Source: Shimia thalassica (GTDB lineage Bacteria > Pseudomonadota > Alphaproteobacteria > Rhodobacterales > Rhodobacteraceae). Taken from it: a stretch of 64,000 bases of DNA. The stretch spans positions 186,001 to 250,000 of the forward strand of contig NZ_CYTW01000004.1 in NCBI RefSeq assembly GCF_001458215.1, in the 5' to 3' direction. A model generated the notes under the pieces. The model did not search any database, was not told the origin of the DNA, and saw nothing but the letters and a program-made list of their open reading frames with translations. A program made the position numbers and the translations under genes. Positions 53,743-61,460 of the stretch are shown piece after piece; within the stretch, counting starts at the first letter, position 1, and every line of letters starts with the position of its first letter.

Positions 53743-54534
53743 CTAAGCGCCTTCATCAAGAATATAACGATGGTAGCGGTTGAGCAAAAGAAAGCCGAAA
53801 AAGAGCAATACAAAGGCGATGCTATAAACATAGACAGGCGAGGCGTAATTCGCATCATACGTGGGATAGAACGCAGACCGCATTTGCATGATCACATGGG
53901 CCATCGGATTATAGAGCAAAATCGTTCTGTATGGTTCGCCGACCTCATCGATCAAAAAGAAAATGCCGGAAATAATAAACATGGGACGATTAATAATTGA
54001 CCAAATCGACGTCCAGATTGGAAAACGGCTCATCACATAGCAATTAATAACACCGATCCCAATGCCAAGCGCGATGCTCATGCCAAAGGCGTTTGTCAGC
54101 CTGACAAAGTTTACGTTAAGGTGCAAACCGCCGATGACAATCAGCCCCAAAATAAAAATACCAAAGACCAAAGCATTGGTTAAGGAAGACAAAACCGCAC
54201 GCCCCGCGATCGCATCAACATAGGTAACATTCGGATATGCCAGCAAATTTTTGTTAAACTTGATCGCTTGACCCACCTTCATTGTCATGTCGTTATACAT
54301 GATAAAAGGAAAATAACCTGTCGCATAAAACAACGGAAAGCTGACGCCCAGTGCCGGAGAGCGAAGCGCGTACGAAAAAACGACAGTCATCAATGAAATA
54401 GCCAATACAGGCTCTAGAATGGCCCAGATATACCCGCCAGGCGACCGCCCATAAGTGGTCGACATTTCACGAAAGATTAGGGCAATTACGGATCGTGTAG
54501 TAGAAAAACTACGTTTGGAAACTAAGGTTGTCAC
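53743..54534 (-). CDS. kpsM: Capsular polysaccharide ABC transporter permease (KpsM-type)
   Basis: A 263-residue ABC-2 permease on a GTG start with GAGGA upstream. The amphipathic N-terminal interface segment (SVIALIFREMSTTYGRSPGGYIWAILEPVLAISLM) is the KpsM/Wzm pattern, followed by six predicted membrane helices and the late FIISGIFFLIDEVGEPYRTILLYNPMAHVI. It forms the inner-membrane channel for the capsule chain, with KpsT (55936-56613) as ATPase and KpsE as periplasmic link. Unusually, it is divergent from kpsE and kpsT, not in one operon with them. Confidence 0.93.
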   Translation of the reverse strand: MTTLVSKRSFSTTRSVIALIFREMSTTYGRSPGGYIWAILEPVLAISLMTVVFSYALRSPALGVSFPLFYATGYFPFIMYNDMTMKVGQAIKFNKNLLAYPNVTYVDAIAGRAVLSSLTNALVFGIFILGLIVIGGLHLNVNFVRLTNAFGMSIALGIGIGVINCYVMSRFPIWTSIWSIINRPMFIISGIFFLIDEVGEPYRTILLYNPMAHVIMQMRSAFYPTYDANYASPVYVYSIAFVLLFFGFLLLNRYHRYILDEGA

Positions 54535-54560
54535 CTTTTAGTCCTCATTCAGAATAGAAC

Positions 54561-54611
54561 CTCACACAAAGAATTTGCAAGTGAGACCGTTTTTAATATT
54601 CCTTAAAGGAA
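54561..54611. promoter_or_regulatory. Palindromes in the kpsM-kpsE divergent promoter region
   Basis: A perfect palindrome TTCCTT-A-AAGGAA lies at 54599-54611, and an inverted repeat CTCAC (54561-54565) / GTGAG (54581-54585) lies beside it. They sit in the 112-base space between two divergent capsule-export genes, where a shared operator would be expected. The binding protein is unknown. Confidence 0.35.
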
Positions 54612-54646
54612 CACTTCTTGTATGACGATGTCAAAATCTCTGATGC

Positions 54647-55939
54647 ATGAGCGAGGAGCATAACATTTCTAAGCTACCGCAAGAGCAGCCCGCAAACCGG
54701 CCTGCCAATCAACCCGCCGCCAAGGCTGCTCAACAGCCCGCCAACCCCAACAAACCGAATGCTGGGCCAAACCCGCCCAACGCGAAGCCTCAGCAACCAA
54801 GACCTAAAGCACCGGGTCCTGCGAAGCCCGCGAGCCCGAAAAAGCGGCATTGGGGGGTTCTCACAAGCTTTTTGCTATTTGTGATCGCACCTTTGGCTGC
54901 GACCATCTATTACCTCTTTGTCATTGCTGAAGATCAATATGCATCCTTTGTCGGCTTCGCGATCAAATCGGAAGAAGCTTCCTCTGCGACCGACCTTTTG
55001 GGCGGATTGTCGAGCCTGTCAGGATCAAGCTCGTCAGACACGGATATCTTGTACCAGTTTATCCAAAGTCAGGATCTGGTGGATCGCATCAACCAATCCA
55101 TTGATCTGGAAACGATCTTTTCGCGACCTGAGAACGACCCTATTTTTGCATACGATACATCCGGAACGATCGAAGATCTCGTGGCTTATTGGCCACGGAT
55201 GGTGCGGATCGAACTCGATACGAATACCAACCTGATCCTTCTGCGGGTTCATGCGTTCCGTGCTGACGAAGCACAGCTTATTGCGCAACACATCGTTGCC
55301 GAGTCCTCGGATATGATCAACCGCTTGTCGGCCATCGCGCGCGCAGATGCGACGCGCTATGCCCGTGATGACCTCGAAAAGGCGGTTGAGCGACTAAAAT
55401 CCTCTCGGGAGATCCTCACAAAATTCCGTTCAGATACCCAGATTGTTGATCCTTCCGCCGACATTCAGGGGCAAATGGGTCTTTTGAACTCATTGGAAAG
55501 CCAGCTTGCCGAGGCACAGATCGAAATGAATCTGCTGCTCGATACGACGCGCGAAGGTGACCCGCGTATTACCCAGGCAGAGCGCCGTATCGAAGTCATC
55601 CAGGGCCTGATCGCAGATGAGCGCGGCAAATTCGGCTTGGGAGGTAGTGCCCGCACCGATGAACGGGATTATTCGACATTGATCGGCGAATTCGAGCGTT
55701 TGATGGTTGATCTTGAGTATGCTCAAAAAACCTATCTCGGGGCGCATGCCGCGTTTGATGCCTCCATCGCAGAGGCCGCGCGCAAGAGCAGATATCTGGC
55801 GACATTCACACAGCCCACACTGGCCGAAAGCCCCAGATACCCTCAGCGCGAAGTACTGGCATTTATTGTCGGGGTGTTCTTGCTGCTCGGATGGTCCATC
55901 GCCGTTCTGATCTTCTACAGCGTACGGGATCGCCGATGA
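54647..55939 (+). CDS. kpsE: Capsule export inner-membrane/periplasmic protein (KpsE/BexC/CtrB-type)
   Basis: A 430-residue protein. Residues 1-65 are a cytoplasmic Pro/Ala/Gln/Lys-rich tail (PANRPANQPAAKAAQQ...), then a membrane helix (about 70-90, WGVLTSFLLFVIAPLAATIYYLF). A periplasmic part follows, with the family pattern AEDQYASFVGFAIKSEE and long helices (about 250-380) expected to form a coiled-coil hairpin. A second helix (about 405-425) precedes RDRR. It belongs to the PCP-3 family and links the ABC transporter to an outer-membrane Wza/KpsD channel, which is not in the window. The Pro-rich tail is longer than in E. coli KpsE. Its stop overlaps kpsT by four bases. Confidence 0.92.
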   Translation: MSEEHNISKLPQEQPANRPANQPAAKAAQQPANPNKPNAGPNPPNAKPQQPRPKAPGPAKPASPKKRHWGVLTSFLLFVIAPLAATIYYLFVIAEDQYASFVGFAIKSEEASSATDLLGGLSSLSGSSSSDTDILYQFIQSQDLVDRINQSIDLETIFSRPENDPIFAYDTSGTIEDLVAYWPRMVRIELDTNTNLILLRVHAFRADEAQLIAQHIVAESSDMINRLSAIARADATRYARDDLEKAVERLKSSREILTKFRSDTQIVDPSADIQGQMGLLNSLESQLAEAQIEMNLLLDTTREGDPRITQAERRIEVIQGLIADERGKFGLGGSARTDERDYSTLIGEFERLMVDLEYAQKTYLGAHAAFDASIAEAARKSRYLATFTQPTLAESPRYPQREVLAFIVGVFLLLGWSIAVLIFYSVRDRR

Positions 55940-56613
55940 TCGAGTTGCGGAACCTGAACAAGACCTACCGAATAAACGGAGTTGTTAAACATGTTGCCCG
56001 AGATGTCAGTTTCACTTTCGCTTCTGGCGAAAGTGTTGGGCTGATCGGGCGAAATGGCGCGGGCAAATCAACCATGCTCAAGCTGATTGCGGGCACCATC
56101 CCGCCTACATCCGGACAAATCATCACAACCGGCAGCGTTTCGTGGCCGGTTGGGTTTGCCGGCAGCTTTCATGGAGACCTGACCGGCGCCCAAAACGTAA
56201 AATTCGTTGCGCGGATTTACGGCGTCGACACCACCGAGATGATCGTCTTTTGCCAACAATTCGCGCAAATCGGGGGCCATTTCCATCTTCCGGTTCGAAC
56301 CTATTCTTCGGGGATGAAGTCGCGCCTGGCATTTGCCATGTCCATGGCCATTCCATTCGACACCTATCTGATTGACGAAGTTACCGCCGTGGGGGACGCC
56401 TCTTTTCAGGCAAAGAGTTCCGCCATTTTGCGGGATCGCTTGAAAACAAGCGGGGCGGTCGTTGTCTCCCACTCACCCAAATTGCTCGAGGAACTGTGTA
56501 CGTCGGGTGTGGTTTTGGACAACGGGCGGATGTTTTATTACGCAAGAATCAAAAAGGCGCTTGAGCACCACGATCACCTGATGAAAGGCAACCTTCCTCC
56601 TTGGTTAAGCTAA
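55936..56613 (+). CDS. kpsT: Capsular polysaccharide ABC transporter ATP-binding protein (KpsT-type)
   Basis: A 225-residue ATPase; the start at 55936 is set by the ATGA overlap with kpsE. Walker A GRNGAGKSTML, signature YSSGMKSRLAFAMSMA (the SSGM variant usual for polysaccharide exporters), Walker B YLIDEVTAVGD and the switch His in VVVSHS are all present. It powers export of the polysaccharide through KpsM. Size and the lack of a C-terminal carbohydrate-binding domain place it with the KpsT type and not the Wzt type. Confidence 0.95.
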   Translation: MIELRNLNKTYRINGVVKHVARDVSFTFASGESVGLIGRNGAGKSTMLKLIAGTIPPTSGQIITTGSVSWPVGFAGSFHGDLTGAQNVKFVARIYGVDTTEMIVFCQQFAQIGGHFHLPVRTYSSGMKSRLAFAMSMAIPFDTYLIDEVTAVGDASFQAKSSAILRDRLKTSGAVVVSHSPKLLEELCTSGVVLDNGRMFYYARIKKALEHHDHLMKGNLPPWLS

Positions 56614-56685
56614 TATCGGCGATGAAACATTGAAACGTGCTGACGTAAGCCGTACATGCACAACATCTGTAATCCTGAGGCTCAG

Positions 56686-57297
56686 ATGGTAAACTACCTT
56701 TATCAAGGCGATATTCCCGAAGATCTGAACCTCGGATCTGTTGTGGCGATTGATTGCGAGACGATGGGTCTGAACCCGCATCGCGACCGCCTTTGTGTTA
56801 TCCAGATGTCTGGCGGCGACGGCAATGCGCATCTGGTTCAAGTCGCCAAAGGCCAGTCTGAAGCCCCAAACCTTTGCAAGATGCTCCAAGATCCTAATGT
56901 GCTTAAGTTGTTTCATTTTGGACGTTTCGACATTGCCGCAATGTATAATACTTTTGGCGCGGTGACCGCTCCGGTTTACTGTACCAAGATCGCCTCAAAG
57001 CTGATCAGAACGTACACGGATCGCCACGGGCTCAAGAATCTTGTTCAAGAGCTGTTGGGCGTCGACATCTCGAAACAGCAGCAAATGAGCGATTGGGGCG
57101 CTGAAAAGCTGACCAAAGCGCAGCTTGATTATGCCGCTTCAGATGTATTGTATTTGCATCGACTGAAAGAAGAACTGGACAAGAGGCTAGACCGAGAAGG
57201 TCGAACTGAAATGGCAAATGCCTGCTTCGAGTTTCTTCCCATGCGAGCCCGCCTTGATCTCGCGGGTTGGCCCGAACAGGATATTTTTGCGCACTAA
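56686..57297 (+). CDS. rnd: Ribonuclease D (exonuclease domain only)
   Basis: A 203-residue DEDDy 3'-5' exonuclease. Motif I AIDCETMGL (Asp-x-Glu), motif II KLFHFGRFDIAAM and motif III YAASDVLYL (Tyr-x-x-x-Asp) are intact. It lacks the HRDC domains of E. coli RNase D, as is usual for the short alphaproteobacterial form. The start at 56686 gives the familiar VNYLYQGDIP; 56656 would add ten residues. Its stop overlaps the kpsF start by one base, the conserved order in this group. Role: tRNA and small RNA 3' processing. Confidence 0.92.
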   Translation: MVNYLYQGDIPEDLNLGSVVAIDCETMGLNPHRDRLCVIQMSGGDGNAHLVQVAKGQSEAPNLCKMLQDPNVLKLFHFGRFDIAAMYNTFGAVTAPVYCTKIASKLIRTYTDRHGLKNLVQELLGVDISKQQQMSDWGAEKLTKAQLDYAASDVLYLHRLKEELDKRLDREGRTEMANACFEFLPMRARLDLAGWPEQDIFAH

Positions 57298-58265
57298 TGA
57301 CTGACTCTGCACAATTTTTGGACACAGCACGCCGTGTCATTGCAACCGAGGCCCGCGCCTTGGACCAGCTTGAATCGAGCCTTGGAGAAGAGTTCAACGC
57401 CGCAATCGAGATTATGCTCTCGGCGACAGGGCGCGTGATCATCTCGGGCATGGGAAAGTCGGGCCATATCGCGCGCAAGATCGCAGCCACCCTGGCCAGC
57501 ACAGGAACGCCCGCCCACTTTGTGCACCCCGCCGAAGCAAGTCATGGCGATCTTGGCATGATGGCCCAAGGCGATGTCGCACTTGTTTTGTCCAACTCGG
57601 GCGAAACACCAGAACTTGCCGACGTCATCGCCTATACACGGCGCTTTAACATTCCGATGATTGGTATCGCGAGCCGTCCTGAATCAACCTTGATCAAACA
57701 ATCCGATGTCGGGCTTATCCTGCCGCGTGTCGATGAAGCATGTGGAACGGGCGTTGTTCCAACCAGCTCGACAACGATGACGCTCGCACTGGGCGATGCT
57801 CTCGCGGTTGCACTGATGGAGCACCGGAAATTCACCCCTGAACATTTTCGCGAATTCCACCCGGGCGGAAAACTTGGGGCGCAATTGAGCCGCGTTCAGG
57901 ATCTGATGCACAAAGGCGACGCACTGCCCGTTGTTCCTTTTGACACGCCAATGTCCGATGTTTTGCTGGAAATCAGCCGCAAAGGGTTTGGTGTTGTCGG
58001 CGTCACGGATGTGGACGGCACGCTGCAGGGCATCATCACCGATGGTGACTTGCGTCGCCATATGGAAGGTCTGCTTGACCTGTCTGCAGAAGAAGTGATG
58101 ACCAAAAGCCCGACGACAATCACGCCAGAGTCCCTTGCAGAAGAAGCAGTTGCTGTCATGAACAGCCGCAAGATTACCTGTCTGTTTGTTATTGACGCTG
58201 AGGGTCCCGCGATCCCCAAAGGGTTGTTGCACATTCATGATTGTTTGCGCGTGGGGTTGGGATGA
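57297..58265 (+). CDS. kpsF: Arabinose-5-phosphate isomerase (KpsF/GutQ/KdsD)
   Basis: A 322-residue enzyme with an N-terminal SIS domain (about 30-170; VIISGMGKSGHIARKIAATLASTGTPA, HPAEASHGDLGM, LVLSNSGETPEL, PTSSTTMTLALGDALAVAL) and two CBS domains (about 205-320). It isomerises ribulose-5-phosphate to arabinose-5-phosphate, the first step to Kdo, needed for LPS and many capsules. The start at 57297 overlaps the rnd stop (TAATG). Placement directly before lptC matches the E. coli kdsD-lptCAB arrangement, although kdsC is absent. Confidence 0.95.
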   Translation: MTDSAQFLDTARRVIATEARALDQLESSLGEEFNAAIEIMLSATGRVIISGMGKSGHIARKIAATLASTGTPAHFVHPAEASHGDLGMMAQGDVALVLSNSGETPELADVIAYTRRFNIPMIGIASRPESTLIKQSDVGLILPRVDEACGTGVVPTSSTTMTLALGDALAVALMEHRKFTPEHFREFHPGGKLGAQLSRVQDLMHKGDALPVVPFDTPMSDVLLEISRKGFGVVGVTDVDGTLQGIITDGDLRRHMEGLLDLSAEEVMTKSPTTITPESLAEEAVAVMNSRKITCLFVIDAEGPAIPKGLLHIHDCLRVGLG

Positions 58266-58281
58266 TCCGGCGGGCGGCCGC

Positions 58282-58875
58282 ATGACATATTCCCACTTTG
58301 TAAACACACTCAAAGTGGTGCTGTCGCTTCTGGCGCTTGCCCTACTGTCCACTCTTTTTCTGGTGCAGCAAAAGGTTGGTGAAGGCGAATCAACCATTCC
58401 TTTTGCCGACATTGAGCTGGAAAAGAGATTGAAAGGGCAGCAAGTGACAGCGCCTTTCTTCTCTGGCAAAACCAGTCAGGGCCATCTTGTGGCATTTACA
58501 GCAGAGACCGCGCATCCAGACGAAAACGACGCCGGTCAATCCGAAGCCAAAACCATGACGGCGCAAATCGATCTTGCCGACGGCTCACGTCTGAGCCTTG
58601 CGTCGGATCGGGCCCTTATTCACAACCAGTCACACAATGCCACACTTGATGGAAACGTTAAGATCGTCAGCTCGAACGGCTACACCATCAATTCAGAAAC
58701 CTTGATTTCGAACATGCGGGAATTGCAGATCGAAAGCCCGGAAACCGTAACGGGAACCGGCCCCGCAGGTGATTTCACGGCTGGACGGATGCAAATCAAA
58801 AATGGCAAAGAAGATGATGAAGTCTATTTGTTTTTCACAAACGGTGTGAAGCTGATATACACTCCAGAAAAATAA
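58282..58875 (+). CDS. lptC: LPS export periplasmic protein LptC
   Basis: A 197-residue bitopic protein with a short cytoplasmic N-terminus, one membrane helix (about residues 10-30, LKVVLSLLALALLSTLFLV) and a periplasmic beta-jellyroll (DGSRLSLASDRALIHNQSHNATLDGNVKIVSSNGYTINSETL). It receives LPS from LptBFG and hands it to LptA. The ATG at 58282 gives the usual short N-terminus. The gene sits between kpsF and lptA, which supports the call. Confidence 0.9.
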   Translation: MTYSHFVNTLKVVLSLLALALLSTLFLVQQKVGEGESTIPFADIELEKRLKGQQVTAPFFSGKTSQGHLVAFTAETAHPDENDAGQSEAKTMTAQIDLADGSRLSLASDRALIHNQSHNATLDGNVKIVSSNGYTINSETLISNMRELQIESPETVTGTGPAGDFTAGRMQIKNGKEDDEVYLFFTNGVKLIYTPEK

Positions 58876-58889
58876 ACGGGAAAGCTGCC

Positions 58890-59375
58890 TTGCCGTTCAA
58901 AGTTATAGTTGCCTCTTTGTTGCTGTGCGCGCCTATTGCCGCGTTTGCGCAAAATTTTCAGGTTGCCTTCGGTGGAATGCAACAAGACACCACACTGCCT
59001 GTCGAAGTCACATCCGACAGCCTCTCTCTCAACCAAAAGGACGGGAGCGCCATCTTTGATGGCAATGTTCTTATCGTGCAGGGCGACATGCGCCTCTCTG
59101 CGCCGGTGGTGAACGTATTTTACAACCCCGATTCCCAAGGCATAGCCCGCCTGTTGGCAACGGGCGGTGTTCTTCTGATCAAAGCCGAAGACGAAGCAGA
59201 GGCAGATCAGGCGGAATACAACGTCGAAGACGGCACCATTGAAATGACCGGCAATGTTTTGCTGAGCCAAGGTGTGAACACATTGGCATCCGACCGAATG
59301 ACCGTTGATCTGGAAAGCGGCGCGGCCAAAATGCACGGTCGAGTAAAGACCATCATGCGGTCTGGAGACAACTGA
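58890..59375 (+). CDS. lptA: LPS periplasmic bridge protein LptA
   Basis: A 161-residue protein on a TTG start with GGGAAAG upstream and a signal peptide (MPFKVIVASLLLCAPIAAFA|QN). The mature protein has the OstA-like beta-jellyroll repeats: PVEVTSDSLSLNQKDGSAIFDGNVLIVQGDMRL, then QAEYNVEDGTIEMTGNVLLSQGVNTLASDRMTVDL. LptA polymers carry LPS across the periplasm. Its stop overlaps the lptB start by one base (TGATG). Confidence 0.93.
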   Translation: MPFKVIVASLLLCAPIAAFAQNFQVAFGGMQQDTTLPVEVTSDSLSLNQKDGSAIFDGNVLIVQGDMRLSAPVVNVFYNPDSQGIARLLATGGVLLIKAEDEAEADQAEYNVEDGTIEMTGNVLLSQGVNTLASDRMTVDLESGAAKMHGRVKTIMRSGDN

Positions 59376-60133
59376 TGGCCCAACCGGAACTCACCGTCAC
59401 TGAAGGCCATTCGGGGCTGAAGGTAGAAAACCTTCGCAAAAGCTATCGAAAGCGTGTTGTGATCCGGGATTTCAGCATGGAGCTTCAGCGTGGCGAAGTT
59501 GTCGCGCTGTTGGGACCAAACGGCAGTGGCAAGACAACCACGTTTTACTCGGTCGCAGGCCTTGTTGTGCCTGAAGGCGGGCGCGTGACGATTGATGGCC
59601 GCGATGTCACCACGCTGCCGATGTATCGACGCGCCAAACTGGGAATCGGTTATCTTCCGCAAGAGATGTCGATTTTCCGCGGTCTGAGCGTCGAAGAAAA
59701 CATCACAGCCATTCTCGATATCTCTCAAAAGGACCGTCACAAACGTCGTGAGCGCCTTGAGGAGCTTTTGTCAGAGTTCTCGATCGAACACCTCAGACGC
59801 GCCCCAGCACTGGCTTTGTCAGGTGGGGAACGTCGTCGGGTCGAGATCGCTCGCTGCCTTGCTGCAGATCCAAAATACCTTCTTCTGGATGAACCTTTTG
59901 CCGGTGTTGATCCCATTTCTGTCGGCGAAATCAGACACTTGGTTGCTGACCTCAAGAAACGCGGAATCGGTGTTTTGATCACCGACCACAATGTCCGCGA
60001 AACCCTGGAAATCGTTGACCGCGCCTACATCCTTCATGACGGAAAAGTCCTCATGTCGGGGTCTCCCGAAGATGTGGTTGAAAACGAAAATGTTCGGCGT
60101 GTTTACCTTGGGGACAACTTCAAAATTTCCTGA
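59375..60133 (+). CDS. lptB: LPS export ABC transporter ATPase LptB
   Basis: A 252-residue ABC ATPase with Walker A GPNGSGKTTTF, the LptB Q-loop sequence GYLPQEMSIFRGLSVEENI, signature LSGGERRRVEIARCLA, Walker B YLLLDEPFAGVDPI and switch ITDHNVRETL. It powers extraction of LPS from the inner membrane with LptFG, encoded elsewhere. The following 250 bases contain no rpoN, which usually comes next in many proteobacteria. Confidence 0.97.
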   Translation: MAQPELTVTEGHSGLKVENLRKSYRKRVVIRDFSMELQRGEVVALLGPNGSGKTTTFYSVAGLVVPEGGRVTIDGRDVTTLPMYRRAKLGIGYLPQEMSIFRGLSVEENITAILDISQKDRHKRRERLEELLSEFSIEHLRRAPALALSGGERRRVEIARCLAADPKYLLLDEPFAGVDPISVGEIRHLVADLKKRGIGVLITDHNVRETLEIVDRAYILHDGKVLMSGSPEDVVENENVRRVYLGDNFKIS

Positions 60134-60182
60134 GTCGAATAATTTTTTGCACATTTCGAGGGCAAAATTTTCTTCCGGATCA

Positions 60183-60211
60183 TTGACACCCCTCGCTTGC
60201 TGTTCTCAAAT
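60183..60211 (+). promoter_or_regulatory. Candidate sigma-70 promoter for hpf-ptsN
   Basis: A perfect TTGACA (60183-60188), a 17-base spacer and TCAAAT (60206-60211) lie in the 249-base gap between lptB and hpf. This would give a 5' leader of about 165 bases before the hpf start at 60383, which has AAGGAGA upstream. Confidence 0.55.
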
Positions 60212-60382
60212 ACCAGTATGACATTTTTGGAACTCGCACTGCAGACTCGTGCGGCCTTTGCTAAAAGGCCCGGTCTCGGTCAAGGTTCGGAAATGTCCAA
60301 TTCCAGCATTCGAAGCTAAGTCCATCCGGCGCGGTACACGCGCCCGGACCGTGTTTCGATATGTCATCGCAAAGGAGACAGA

Positions 60383-60952
60383 ATGCGCTACCAAATTACC
60401 GGAAAACAGATTGATATTGGTGATGCCCTGCAGACTCACGTGAAAGATGAGTTGAGTACGGTTGTGAGCAAATACGCAGAGCGCCCGACCGATGCCAATA
60501 TTGTATTCTCCAAAAGCGCACATGAATACGTCTGTGAGGCAACCGTTCACCTGTCAACAGGACTGACTGCACAGGCCAAGGCTCACGCCACCGAAATCTA
60601 CTCGGCTTTCGACGGTTGCAACGAAAAGATGGAAAAGCAATTACGCCGTTACAAGCGCCGTCTAAAGGATCACCATCGCGATAGATCGGAACCGGTTGAA
60701 CTCTTTGGCGCGTCCTCGTATATCCTCGCGTCAGAAGGGGAGACCAGCGAAGCAGAACCAGAAACGCTTCAGCCCATGATTATCGCCGAGATGGAGACCA
60801 AGATTCCATCACTGAGCGTCGGCGAGGCAGTAATGCAAATGGAATTGGCAGGTGTGCCGGTTTTGGTCTTTCGGAACGAGGGAAAAGACGGATTAAATGT
60901 GGTCTATCGCCGTGATGACGGCAATATAGGCTGGATTGACCCGCAAGGATAA
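60383..60952 (+). CDS. hpf: Ribosome hibernation promoting factor, long form
   Basis: A 189-residue protein with ribosome-binding site AAGGAGA. The N-terminal HPF/RaiA domain (about residues 1-100; YQITGKQIDIGDALQTHVKDEL, HLSTGLTAQAKAHATEIYSAFDGCNEKMEKQLRRYKRRLKDHH) is followed by an acidic linker and the C-terminal dimerisation domain (about 130-187; PSLSVGEAVMQMELAGVPVLVFRNE, LNVVYRRDDGNIGWIDP). The long form pairs 70S ribosomes into inactive 100S dimers in stationary phase. ptsN follows 43 bases later. Confidence 0.95.
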   Translation: MRYQITGKQIDIGDALQTHVKDELSTVVSKYAERPTDANIVFSKSAHEYVCEATVHLSTGLTAQAKAHATEIYSAFDGCNEKMEKQLRRYKRRLKDHHRDRSEPVELFGASSYILASEGETSEAEPETLQPMIIAEMETKIPSLSVGEAVMQMELAGVPVLVFRNEGKDGLNVVYRRDDGNIGWIDPQG

Positions 60953-60995
60953 AAAGACAGCGACTTAATCGGTCCCTGTCCGGAGATACAGGCAC

Positions 60996-61460
60996 ATGGA
61001 CCTTTTTACGATCCTGAAGCCAGAGGCGGTCAAAGTTGTTTCGGCCGCCTCGAGCAAAAAGAGACTGCTGCACGCCATTGGTGAGCTGACAGAATCCGCT
61101 TACGGGCTGGATTCGGCACGCGTTGTCGAAGCCCTTCTCGAGCGTGAAAATCTGGGCCCAACAGGCGTTGGCCACGGTGTTGCGTTGCCACATGCGCGCA
61201 TGCCCGGCTTGGACAGCGTGATCGGTGCATTCATTCTGCTCGAAAAACCCGTTGATTTCAGCGCCGTAGATCGCCAACCCGTCGACATCGCTTTTGCGCT
61301 GTTTGCCCCTGAGGACGCAGGTGTCGAACATCTTAAGGCGCTGGCATTGGTCTCAAGAACCCTGCGGGAAAGCAGCGTCTGCACAAAGCTGCGCGCGAAC
61401 CCTGATCCATCGACTTTGTTCTCGATTCTTACCGAAAACAAAAACGTTCAGGCCGCTTGA
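60996..61460 (+). CDS. ptsN: Nitrogen-regulatory PTS enzyme IIA (EIIA-Ntr)
   Basis: A 154-residue phosphoacceptor of the nitrogen PTS. The active-site histidine is His66 in GVGHGVALPHARMPG, and the fold pattern (LLERENLGPTGVG, AFILLEKPVDFSAVDRQPVDIAFALFAPE, HLKALALVSRTLRE) is intact. It relays phosphate from NPr to regulate potassium uptake, stress responses and carbon-nitrogen balance. Its stop directly abuts the stop of the convergent sulfotransferase gene, with no room for a terminator between them. Confidence 0.95.
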   Translation: MDLFTILKPEAVKVVSAASSKKRLLHAIGELTESAYGLDSARVVEALLERENLGPTGVGHGVALPHARMPGLDSVIGAFILLEKPVDFSAVDRQPVDIAFALFAPEDAGVEHLKALALVSRTLRESSVCTKLRANPDPSTLFSILTENKNVQAA

